A stretch of 20,777 nt of DNA from W0P28-013 sp963621145. Its GTDB lineage: Bacteria > Bacteroidota > Bacteroidia > Bacteroidales > Paludibacteraceae. The stretch lies in NCBI GenBank assembly GCA_963621145.1, contig CAVFDI010000034.1:1-20777 (forward strand), in the 5' to 3' direction. Within the stretch, counting starts at the first letter, position 1; every line of letters begins with the position of its first letter. Below are positions 14,125 through 20,777 of the stretch, piece after piece. The notes beneath the pieces are model-generated. The model did not search any database and was not told where the DNA came from. It saw only the letters and a program-made list of their open reading frames with translations. Both the position numbers and the translations under genes were made by a program.

Positions 14125-16908
14125 TAGCGGTTTCAGATAGCGCCCAGTGTACGAGGCGCGACATTTTGCAACCTCTTCGGGCGTGCCTGCGCAAACCACG
14201 CGACCGCCCTGTTTTCCGCCTTCTGGACCGATATCGATGACATGATCGGCACATTTTATCACATCAAGATTATGCTCGATGACCACCACCGAATGTCCTT
14301 TGGCAATAAGCGCATCGAAGGCACGCAACAGCGTTTTGATGTCGTGCGTGTGCAAGCCCGTAGTCGGCTCGTCGAAAATAAACATCATGGGACTGGCCTG
14401 CTCGTTGGCAAGAAAAGCCGCCAACTTCACGCGCTGACTTTCGCCACCCGAGAGCGTGTCGCTCGACTGACCGAGTTTCACATAGCCAATACCAACATCT
14501 TGCAGCGGTTTCAAGCGTTTTGCAATGCGCCGAGCGACGGCATCATCATCTTCAGAAAAGAATTCAATAGCCTGATTTACAGTCATTTCCAGCACATCGT
14601 AGATGTTTTTTCCGCGATATTGCACCTCGAGCAGATCTGATTTGAAACGGCGACCGTGGCACGCTTCACACTCGAGCGTGAGGTCGGCCATGAACTGCAT
14701 CGGCACGGTTACAGTGCCTTCGCCTTGGCACACTTCGCAGCGTCCGCCATCTTGATTGAACGAAAAATAGGCTGCCGTGTAACCAAGTTGTTTCGCCAAA
14801 GGCTGATCGGCAAAAAGTCGGCGAATCTCGTCGTAGGCCTTAATGTAGGTTACAGGATTCGAGCGCGACGACTTGCCAATGGGGCTTTGACTCACAAATT
14901 CCACATCCGAAAGCAGATGAAGACTGCCCGTGATGGCGCTGCAAGCCACAGGCGAAGTGCTTGTCTCCTCGTCGAGCCGCTGTTTCAAGGCATTGTAGAA
15001 CACATCGCGCACCAGCGACGACTTGCCCGAGCCGCTCACGCCAGTAACCACTGTGAACGCATTCAGCGGAAATTTTACATCAATATTCTTCAGATTGTTG
15101 GCATTTGCGCCTTTTATTTCGATGTAGTTGCTCCACCTGCGACGCGCTGCAGGCACTTCAATCTTCTCTTTTCCAAGCAGATAGCGCAGTGTGTACGATT
15201 TTACGCAATCCGATGCCTTGGCATCTTTTGCCACGCCGCTCCACACCACTTCGCCGCCAAGTCGCCCCGCTTGTGGACCCATATCAATCAGATAATCGGC
15301 TTCGCGAATAATCTCGCTGTCGTGTTCCACCACAACCACCGTGTTGCCCAGCGCTTGCAGTTTGCGCAGCACAGCAATAAGTCGTTCGGTGTCGCGCGAA
15401 TGCAGACCAATGCTCGGTTCGTCGAGTATGTAGAGCGAACCAACCAGCGCGCTTCCAAGCGATGTGGCAAGGTTTATGCGCTGACTTTCGCCACCCGAAA
15501 GCGTGTTCGACAGACGATTGAGCGTGAGATAGCCCAGCCCGACCTCGACCAAGAATTGCAGACGGCTGTTGATTTCGGTGAGCAGACGTTTGGCCGAGAG
15601 CGCATCGTGCTCGTCGAGCGTGAGTTGCGCAAACCACTGCTGCAGTTCGTCTACGGGCATTTCGACCAATTCGGTGATGCTGCGACCGCCCACTTTCACA
15701 TAGCCAGCCTCGCGACGCAGGCGTGTGCCGCCACATTCGGGGCAGATGGTTTTGCCACGATAGCGCGCCAACATCACACGATACTGAATCTTGTATTGTT
15801 GCGATTTTACGAAATCGAAGAAATCGTTCAGCCCATGAAAATATTTGTTTCCCGTCCACAGCACGCGCCGTTGCGCCTCGGTGAGTTCGTTGTAAGGCTT
15901 GTGAATGGGGAATCCGAACTTATCGGCATTGTAGATCAACTCCTTTTTCCACTCGCCCATGGTGTTGCCGCGCCAACAAACGATGGCATCTTCGTATATC
16001 GATAGCGATTTGTCGGGAATTACCAAGTCGGGATCGATGCCAACTACGCGTCCGAAGCCTTCGCACACGGGACATGCGCCCACAGGATTGTTGAAACTGA
16101 ACATATTTTCGCTCGGCTCGCTGAATGTGATTCCATCGGCCTCGAAAGCCTGCGAAAATTTGCGAATGGCCATACTCTCCTTACTGCCGTATGCCACTTC
16201 GCAAGCATTATGACCTTCGTAAAATGCTGTCTGCACCGAGTCGGCCAAGCGATTTTGCGTCTCTTTGTCGTTGCGCACCGAAATGCGATCGATCAACAAC
16301 TTCATGCCATCAATCGAAGGTTCTTTTTCACCTTCGATCAGTTCCGAAATGCGGAAAAGTTCGCCATTTTGCCACACGCGCGAGAAACCTTGCTGCATCA
16401 ACATGTCGAGTTGTTGCGCCACGCTGCGCCCTTGCGGGACAACGAAATCGGCCAGCAGATAAGCCGCCGTGCCTTCGGGCAAGCTGACGATGAAATCGAC
16501 CACATCGCTCACGCTGTCGCGGTGCACCTCGATGCCCGAAATGGGCGAAATGGTGCGCCCAATGCGCGCAAAAAGCAGTTTCAGATACTCGTAAATCTCG
16601 GTCGATGTGCCAACCGTGGAGCGCGGATTGCTGCTGATAACCTTTTGTTCGATGGCAATGGCTGGCGGAATTCCTTTGATGAAATCGACTTCGGGCTTAT
16701 TCATGCGCCCAAGAAACTGCCGCACATAGGCCGAAAGGCTCTCGACATAACGGCGTTGTCCCTCGGCATAGAGCGTGTCGAACGCCAGCGACGACTTGCC
16801 CGAGCCAGATAAACCAGTGATTACCACCAACTTATTACGCGGAATTTTTACGCTCACACCCTTCAGATTGTGAACGCGCGCATTTTTTATCTCGATGAAA
16901 TTTTCCAT
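14110..16908 (-). CDS. uvrA: UvrABC excinuclease subunit A
   Basis: UvrA is the ATP-dependent damage sensor that loads UvrB in nucleotide excision repair. The 932-residue product has two ABC modules: Walker A GLSGSGKS (32-39) and GVSGSGKS (623-630), signature LSGGESQ (470-476 and 819-825), and Walker B LYILDEPS (492-499) and MFIFDEPT (842-849). Cysteine pairs occur at 279/282 (CPVC), 389/392 (CPEC), 724/727 (CEVC) and 747/750 (CEAC). The first CxxC of the usual N-terminal zinc module, expected about 20 residues before 279, is absent. I recall the same in other Bacteroidales UvrA, so it is probably a lineage trait. The ATG at 16908 overlaps the DUF4831 stop by one base. A longer start at 16956 would add 16 residues inside that gene. 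Confidence 0.98.
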   Translation of the reverse strand: MENFIEIKNARVHNLKGVSVKIPRNKLVVITGLSGSGKSSLAFDTLYAEGQRRYVESLSAYVRQFLGRMNKPEVDFIKGIPPAIAIEQKVISSNPRSTVGTSTEIYEYLKLLFARIGRTISPISGIEVHRDSVSDVVDFIVSLPEGTAAYLLADFVVPQGRSVAQQLDMLMQQGFSRVWQNGELFRISELIEGEKEPSIDGMKLLIDRISVRNDKETQNRLADSVQTAFYEGHNACEVAYGSKESMAIRKFSQAFEADGITFSEPSENMFSFNNPVGACPVCEGFGRVVGIDPDLVIPDKSLSIYEDAIVCWRGNTMGEWKKELIYNADKFGFPIHKPYNELTEAQRRVLWTGNKYFHGLNDFFDFVKSQQYKIQYRVMLARYRGKTICPECGGTRLRREAGYVKVGGRSITELVEMPVDELQQWFAQLTLDEHDALSAKRLLTEINSRLQFLVEVGLGYLTLNRLSNTLSGGESQRINLATSLGSALVGSLYILDEPSIGLHSRDTERLIAVLRKLQALGNTVVVVEHDSEIIREADYLIDMGPQAGRLGGEVVWSGVAKDAKASDCVKSYTLRYLLGKEKIEVPAARRRWSNYIEIKGANANNLKNIDVKFPLNAFTVVTGVSGSGKSSLVRDVFYNALKQRLDEETSTSPVACSAITGSLHLLSDVEFVSQSPIGKSSRSNPVTYIKAYDEIRRLFADQPLAKQLGYTAAYFSFNQDGGRCEVCQGEGTVTVPMQFMADLTLECEACHGRRFKSDLLEVQYRGKNIYDVLEMTVNQAIEFFSEDDDAVARRIAKRLKPLQDVGIGYVKLGQSSDTLSGGESQRVKLAAFLANEQASPMMFIFDEPTTGLHTHDIKTLLRAFDALIAKGHSVVVIEHNLDVIKCADHVIDIGPEGGKQGGRVVCAGTPEEVAKCRASYTGRYLKPLLRKS

Positions 16909-17960
16909 TATTTCGAAATCGATTTTATTCCGCCCAAGCGATTGAATTCGACGCAAGTGTTTTGTCCGTCGAAAAGTGAGGCTGGCAGACTGCGAACCGT
17001 GCCAAATTGCGGCATCACAAGCGATTTTTCAGTGAAAATATGTTCGCCATCGCTCACACGCACACGCATAGTGGCTGGCACATTGTAGAACAAACCGTGC
17101 GATTTTTCTTTATTTGCATTTTGCTGATTATCAGACTGTTGCGATGTCATTTCGATGGTCAAATAAATTGGTTCACCAGCAAGGTCATCGGCCTCGACAA
17201 TGCCCTCGTAGCGCGACATTCGGAACAAAACACTGTCGCTCACCGCGGCAGTTGGTGCGAACGAAAATTGCACTTTTTTGTGGCAAACTGCGGTGCGCCC
17301 AACAAACAATGCCAAAAGTTTCGCTTCGGTCTCGTCGAGCCGCTGAAGCATCAACCGGAGCGCCGCGCCATCGGGCAGTTGCTCGTTTTCGCCCGAAAGC
17401 AGATTGGCGCGATTTTCACGAATCTGATAAATCTGTTTCGCAGCCATCTCAGCCATTTTCGGAATCGATGTCGCCACCAATGCCTCCTCGCCAAGACACG
17501 ACAGGTCGAAATCGGTCAAAGTGTCGCATTGGCACGATTTTTTAGGCTTTGAAGAGGTTGTTTTTTGCGGCTCAACTGTCTGATTTACAGACTGAATCAC
17601 GCCATGATTGTTCGTGCGAATGTTGTAAGCGGTAGTTTTTTTGTTCACCGCAATGGCATAGCATTTTCCCGCATCCGCCACCATGCGACTGTGCAGCGCA
17701 ACCGACTCGAGTTGCCATGCGCTATCGTCGGCCACAATCACATCGTCGACGCCCAAATAACGCTCGGCATACTTGCAAAATGGTCCAGCCTTGCGCACAG
17801 TTTGAGCCACATTTGCCACAACCACGAGTTCAGTTTTTGGCAAAAAATAGGTAACTACATCGTTCGCAACTGCCTGATCCACAGGAACTACCGAAGTCTG
17901 CGCCGAAGCAACAACCACCGCCAGCGCCAAAACAATCGACGAAAAAATAAACCGCTTCAT
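16908..17960 (-). CDS. DUF4831 family exported protein
   Basis: The 350-residue product has a clear signal peptide (MKRFIFSSIVLALAVVVASAQ, cleavage after about residue 21) and should be periplasmic or outer-membrane associated. The family pattern is seen in VVTYFLPKTELVVVANV, followed by GPFCKYAERYLGVDDVI. A middle low-complexity linker (about 120-150, TTSSKPKKSCQCD) and a beta-rich C-terminal half follow. DUF4831 proteins are found mainly in Bacteroidota and have no assigned function that I know of. The ATG at 17960 is chosen because the signal peptide starts there and a promoter lies just upstream. An earlier start at 18029 would precede the promoter. Its TAA and the uvrA ATG share one base, so uvrA translation is probably coupled to it. 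Confidence 0.88.
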   Translation of the reverse strand: MKRFIFSSIVLALAVVVASAQTSVVPVDQAVANDVVTYFLPKTELVVVANVAQTVRKAGPFCKYAERYLGVDDVIVADDSAWQLESVALHSRMVADAGKCYAIAVNKKTTAYNIRTNNHGVIQSVNQTVEPQKTTSSKPKKSCQCDTLTDFDLSCLGEEALVATSIPKMAEMAAKQIYQIRENRANLLSGENEQLPDGAALRLMLQRLDETEAKLLALFVGRTAVCHKKVQFSFAPTAAVSDSVLFRMSRYEGIVEADDLAGEPIYLTIEMTSQQSDNQQNANKEKSHGLFYNVPATMRVRVSDGEHIFTEKSLVMPQFGTVRSLPASLFDGQNTCVEFNRLGGIKSISK

Positions 17961-17992
17961 AACCGCACTATTTTGTTCAATTTTGCAAACTA

Positions 17993-18023
17993 CAAAGGTA
18001 GTGAATTTTTGCGAAAGGGCAAA
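17993..18023 (-). promoter_or_regulatory. Bacteroidota promoter of DUF4831-uvrA
   Basis: On the minus strand TTTG (18023-18020), a 19-bp spacer, then TACCTTTG (18000-17993), 33 bp before the ATG at 17960. It lies back to back with the nadA promoter. Confidence 0.75.
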
Positions 18024-18039
18024 TTCCACAGTTTCAAAC

Positions 18040-18055
18040 TAATTTTGTAATTTTG
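18040..18055 (+). promoter_or_regulatory. Twin -7 elements of nadA
   Basis: TAATTTTG occurs twice without a gap (18040-18047 and 18048-18055), 24-39 bp before the nadA ATG at 18079. Either may serve as -7 box. A clean -33 box is not seen. Confidence 0.6.
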
Positions 18056-18078
18056 CGGTGAAAAATCTTGTCGAAAAA

Positions 18079-19014
18079 ATGGAGAATAAACAGCAGATTA
18101 TCGACGAAATAGCGCGGCTGAAACGTGAGAAAAATGCCGTGATAATGGCGCATTACTATCAGCAAAACGACATTCAAGACATTGCCGACGTGATTGGCGA
18201 CAGTCTGGCTTTGGCACAGTGGGCAACCAAAAGCGCGGCCGACATTTTGGTGGTTTGCGGCGTACATTTCATGGGCGAAACGGCAAAAATACTCTCGCCC
18301 AAAAAGAAAGTCTTGGTGCCAGATATGAACGCGGGTTGCTCGCTGGCCGACAGTTGCGATGCCGCTGATTTTGAGCAGTTTGTGAAGGCGCACCCCGACC
18401 ACACAGTGATTTCGTATGTGAACACCACCGCCGCCGTGAAAGCCCTGACCAACGTGGTAGTAACATCGAGCAATGCGCAAAAAATTGTCGAGAAATTTCC
18501 GAAAGATGCCAAACTGATTTTCGGGCCCGACCGCAATTTGGGCAGTTACATCAACAAGATTACGGGGCGCGAAATGTTGCTGTGGAACGGAGCTTGCCAT
18601 GTTCACGAGCAATTTTCGGTAGAAGGCATTGTAGCGCTGAAAAAAGCCCACCCAAATGCCAAAGTGCTAGCTCACCCCGAATGCAAAAATGTGGTTTTGA
18701 TGCTGGCCGATGTCATCGGTTCTACGCAGAAACTGCTCGATTACGCCACGCAAAGCACTGATAATGAGTTTCTTGTAGCGACCGAGAGCGGCATTCTGCA
18801 CGAAATGCAAAAGCGCAATCCAAACAAGACATTCATACCAATTCCGCCCGTCGACAGCACCTGCGGCTGCAACGAGTGCAACTTTATGAAACTGAACACC
18901 CTCGAAAAAGTGCGCGACTGCTTGCTGCACGAATCGCCCGAAATCCGCGTCGACGAGGTTATCCGCCAAAAGGCCGTGAAGCCCATTCTGAAGATGTTGG
19001 AGATGAGCAAATAG
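18079..19014 (+). CDS. nadA: Quinolinate synthase
   Basis: NadA condenses iminoaspartate with dihydroxyacetone phosphate to quinolinate, using a [4Fe-4S] cluster, in cytosolic de novo NAD synthesis. The 311-residue product is typical of the shorter NadA type. Three cluster cysteines can be placed: Cys60 (VVCGVHFMGETAKIL), Cys173 (WNGACHVHEQF) and Cys267, the last of the CGCNEC cluster (262-267). Other family segments are IMAHYYQQ, IGDSLALA, CSLADSC, YVNTTAAVKA, GPDRNLG, VLAHPEC and ATESGILH. The ATG at 18079 is preferred over GTG 18058, which lies only 2 bp after the second -7 box. nadB and nadC are not adjacent. It is divergent from DUF4831-uvrA and ends at a strong terminator. Confidence 0.97.
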   Translation: MENKQQIIDEIARLKREKNAVIMAHYYQQNDIQDIADVIGDSLALAQWATKSAADILVVCGVHFMGETAKILSPKKKVLVPDMNAGCSLADSCDAADFEQFVKAHPDHTVISYVNTTAAVKALTNVVVTSSNAQKIVEKFPKDAKLIFGPDRNLGSYINKITGREMLLWNGACHVHEQFSVEGIVALKKAHPNAKVLAHPECKNVVLMLADVIGSTQKLLDYATQSTDNEFLVATESGILHEMQKRNPNKTFIPIPPVDSTCGCNECNFMKLNTLEKVRDCLLHESPEIRVDEVIRQKAVKPILKMLEMSK

Positions 19015-19033
19015 CAGATTTCTGGTTTCTAGC

Positions 19034-19067
19034 TGTTGAATTGTTGAAACGTTGAATTGTTGAATTG
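19034..19067. repeat. Degenerate GTTGAATT repeat after nadA
   Basis: Four near-copies of GTTGAATT (one as GTTGAAAC) follow each other. This is the reverse-complement type of the CAATTCAAT words near ispE. Confidence 0.5.
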
Positions 19068-19100
19068 TAGGAGCGAATGATTATTTGCTAGCAATATAGA

Positions 19101-19130
19101 GGGCGCACTGCGTGCGTCCTTTTGTTTTTT
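19101..19130 (+). terminator. Intrinsic terminator after nadA
   Basis: GGGCGCAC (19101-19108) pairs with GTGCGTCC (19112-19119, one G-U pair) around a TGC loop. A T-rich tract interrupted by one G follows. Confidence 0.92.
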
Positions 19131-19151
19131 ACAGATTTTCATGCGACTAAA

Positions 19152-19181
19152 ATTGACTTTCAACTTTTTTTACTACCTTTG
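19152..19181 (+). promoter_or_regulatory. Bacteroidota promoter of the AAA ATPase gene
   Basis: ATTG (19152-19155), an 18-bp spacer, then TACCTTTG (19174-19181). The expected start of transcription falls at the first base of the 33-bp repeats, so these would lie in the leader RNA. Confidence 0.65.
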
Positions 19182-19186
19182 CGGTT

Positions 19187-19271
19187 GGAAAAATGTGATT
19201 TTTACCCACTAAAATGGCAGGAAAAATGTGATTTTTTATAGGTAAAACAGTAGGAAAAATGTGATTTTTTA
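19187..19271. repeat. Three palindromic start-stop elements at 33-bp spacing
   Basis: GGAAAAATGTGATTTTT begins at 19187, 19220 and 19253, exactly 33 bp apart. The T run has 5 bases in the first copy and 6 in the others. Its centre AAAAAT-GTG-ATTTTT is a perfect inverted repeat. Each copy contains ATG directly followed by TGA behind a GGAAAA leader. The third ends at the A of the ATPase ATG. The bases between the cores also share a TAAAA/TAAAC word in the same phase, so the whole 33 bp is a repeat unit. Confidence 0.9.
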
Positions 19272-20596
19272 TGCTTAAACGCAAGATTGACAGCGTGTTA
19301 CACGCATGGAAAGAAAAATCGGAGAAAAAACCGTTAATTGTGAAGGGCGCACGCCAAGTAGGCAAGACGGCTTCAATTCGACAATTTGGCAAAGAATGTT
19401 ACACTCATGTGGTGGAAATTAACTTCGTGCTTCAGCCAAAATTTTGCGCTATTTTCGATGATGGCTTCGAAGTAAATGCCATTTTGAAAAACATTTCGCT
19501 GCTCGATCCATCGCTAAAAATTGTGCCGCACAAAACGCTGATTTTTTTCGATGAATTACAGGCTTGTCCCAACTGCGCAACTTCGCTCAAATCCTTCAAA
19601 CAAGACGGCCGATACGATGTGATTTGTTCTGGCTCGCTGATGGGCGTCTACTATCAGCAAATAGAATCGAACAGCGTGGGTTACAAAGAGGATTACGAAA
19701 TGAACTCGATGGATTTTGAGGAATTTCTGTGGGCCAATGGCTATGGCGAAACACAAATCGAAGACATTTACCAACATCTGTCACAGCTCCAACCATTTTC
19801 GCAACTGGAGATGGATGTGCTGATGCGACTTTTTCGCACTTATATGGTGCTTGGCGGCATGCCCGAGGTGGTACAAAAGTACGTCTCACAAAATAATTTT
19901 TCTGGCACACTTGCACTACAACGGCAACTTCTTTTGGACTACGAAGAAGACATTACAAAATATGCCGCTGGTTTCGATAAAGCCAAAGTGCTGGGCGTTT
20001 ATCGTCACATCTCTACTTTTTTGGCGCAGAAGAATAAAAAATTTCAAGTCACAAAACTTACCGCTGGAGCTCGTAACAGAGAATACATTGGCGCAGTTGA
20101 ATGGCTCGACAATGCAGGAATTGTGAATGTGTGCTATTGCCTACAGTCGCCCGAACTGCCTTTGCGTGGCAATTACAACCCTAAACTGTATAAGCTCTAT
20201 TTCCGCGACACTGGTATGCTCATCGCCTCGCTCGACGAGGAGGCGCAAGAGGATCTGCGAGCCAACAAGAATTTTGGAACATACAAGGGCGCAATCTACG
20301 AAAATATAGTTGGCGATATGCTTGTGAAACAGGGTTACGAGCTCTATTTCTACAAGAATGAAAAATCAACACTCGAAATGGATTTTTTTGTGCGTAATGC
20401 TAACTCGCTGATTCCCATCGAAGTAAAAGCAACCGATGCCGCTACTATATCGTTAAACAAACTCACATCAGGCAATTACAGCGACATTCGTTTTGGCATA
20501 AAACTGTGTAACAAAAATATTGGTTTCAATGGTCGATTCTACACATTCCCATACTTCACGACCTTTCTGCTACATCGTTTCCTGCGTGAGAAATGA
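19271..20596 (+). CDS. AAA ATPase with DUF4143 C-terminal domain
   Basis: The 441-residue soluble protein has an N-terminal AAA domain of the AAA_14 type with Walker A GARQVGKT (26-33), Walker B LIFFDELQ (90-97) and a sensor-like CSGSLMGV (119-126). A helical DUF4143 region follows (about 190-330). The C-terminal part carries a PD-(D/E)XK-like set: Glu344 (GAIYENIV), Asp371 (LEMDFFV) and Glu384-x-Lys386 (IPIEVKA). These proteins are abundant and variable in Bacteroidota and archaea. Roles in mobile-element biology or stress have been suggested but are not settled. No partner gene is adjacent. Its AT-rich leader holds three start-stop repeats, and no terminator follows directly. Both catalytic sets appear intact. 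Confidence 0.93.
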   Translation: MLKRKIDSVLHAWKEKSEKKPLIVKGARQVGKTASIRQFGKECYTHVVEINFVLQPKFCAIFDDGFEVNAILKNISLLDPSLKIVPHKTLIFFDELQACPNCATSLKSFKQDGRYDVICSGSLMGVYYQQIESNSVGYKEDYEMNSMDFEEFLWANGYGETQIEDIYQHLSQLQPFSQLEMDVLMRLFRTYMVLGGMPEVVQKYVSQNNFSGTLALQRQLLLDYEEDITKYAAGFDKAKVLGVYRHISTFLAQKNKKFQVTKLTAGARNREYIGAVEWLDNAGIVNVCYCLQSPELPLRGNYNPKLYKLYFRDTGMLIASLDEEAQEDLRANKNFGTYKGAIYENIVGDMLVKQGYELYFYKNEKSTLEMDFFVRNANSLIPIEVKATDAATISLNKLTSGNYSDIRFGIKLCNKNIGFNGRFYTFPYFTTFLLHRFLREK

Positions 20597-20664
20597 CCTA
20601 TTGGTCTAATTACATTTTCCAGAGGTAAAATAGGGACACACCGAATGCATCCACACATATTCTC

Positions 20665-20739
20665 GGAATGCAAATCCAAATAATAAACAAAAGCGCGGGA
20701 TTACAAACCCCGCGCGACGAAGTTCAGATTGCGCATTCC
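20665..20739. repeat. Nested palindromic element (REP-like), possible minus-strand terminator
   Basis: An outer imperfect pair GGAATGCAAATC (20665-20676) with GATTGCGCATTCC (20727-20739) encloses a strong inner hairpin: GCGCGGG (20693-20699), 9-nt loop, CCCGCGC (20709-20715). On the minus strand the inner hairpin is followed by TTTTGTTTATTATTT, which fits a terminator for a gene beyond the right edge. The 20597-20664 stretch shows nothing recognisable. Confidence 0.65.
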
Positions 20740-20777
20740 ACAGCTTTTCTTCAAAACCACACCGCCCTGCCCTTCAA

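Noticed and set aside
14656..16005. 449-residue open frame on the plus strand
   Set aside because: It is antisense to uvrA, whose motifs are intact; long open antisense frames are common opposite conserved GC-rich genes.
18058..18078. GTG start of nadA
   Set aside because: It lies 2 bp after the second -7 box, so it would be at or before the transcription start.
19147..19392. 81-residue minus-strand frame with repeated KNHIFP
   Set aside because: The peptide repeat only mirrors the 33-bp DNA repeat (33 is a multiple of three), and the frame runs antisense into the ATPase start.
20701..20777. C-terminal end of a minus-strand gene
   Set aside because: Only 24 open codons are visible and the stop falls in the hairpin loop; too little to call a gene, but it is kept as part of a finding.

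Overview
The window reads as chromosomal DNA from a member of the Bacteroidota, most likely the order Bacteroidales. Four things support this: a type IX secretion C-terminal sorting domain on a secreted subtilisin-like protease; families concentrated in this phylum (DUF349 repeats, DUF3467, DUF4831); repeated matches to the Bacteroidota promoter pattern TAnnTTTG, often with a TTTG or TTG box 18-21 bp upstream; and A-rich leaders without clear Shine-Dalgarno sequences. The closest genus cannot be told from the sequence alone. No rRNA operon, CRISPR array, transposase or integrase gene is visible.

Layout. Bases 1-120 hold the 3' end of a tRNA-like sequence and a bidirectional terminator. ispE (minus strand) follows. 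A 1.2 kb non-coding stretch separates ispE from a divergent gene and is mostly a tandem array of 95/88-bp units. Plus-strand genes then run from about 2.2 to 11.5 kb: a membrane glycosyltransferase, a five-repeat DUF349 protein, panB, a DUF3467-tilS pair, a small lipoprotein followed by a T9SS-secreted S8 protease, and a YgjP-like metalloprotease. A minus-strand block (18.0 to 11.6 kb) holds DUF4831, uvrA, a Wzz-like two-helix membrane protein and a GHL10-type glycosidase. nadA diverges from this block. A DUF4143-type AAA ATPase follows, and the window ends in a nested palindromic element.

How the genes relate. Most are unlinked housekeeping functions: isoprenoid precursor (ispE), pantothenate (panB) and NAD (nadA) synthesis, tRNA-Ile lysidine modification (tilS) and nucleotide excision repair (uvrA). 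Three local groupings look functional. The lipoprotein and the S8 protease share a propeptide-like region, which suggests a stand-alone inhibitor or chaperone encoded next to its protease. The Wzz-like protein and the GHL10 glycosidase are adjacent and look like envelope glycan functions. DUF4831 and uvrA overlap by one base.

The most interesting points are the lipoprotein that resembles the protease prodomain, the three 33-bp-spaced AAAAATGTGATTTTT elements (each an AUG-UGA start-stop) before the ATPase, the 95/88-bp array with higher-order structure, and a possible integration scar at the tRNA 3' end.
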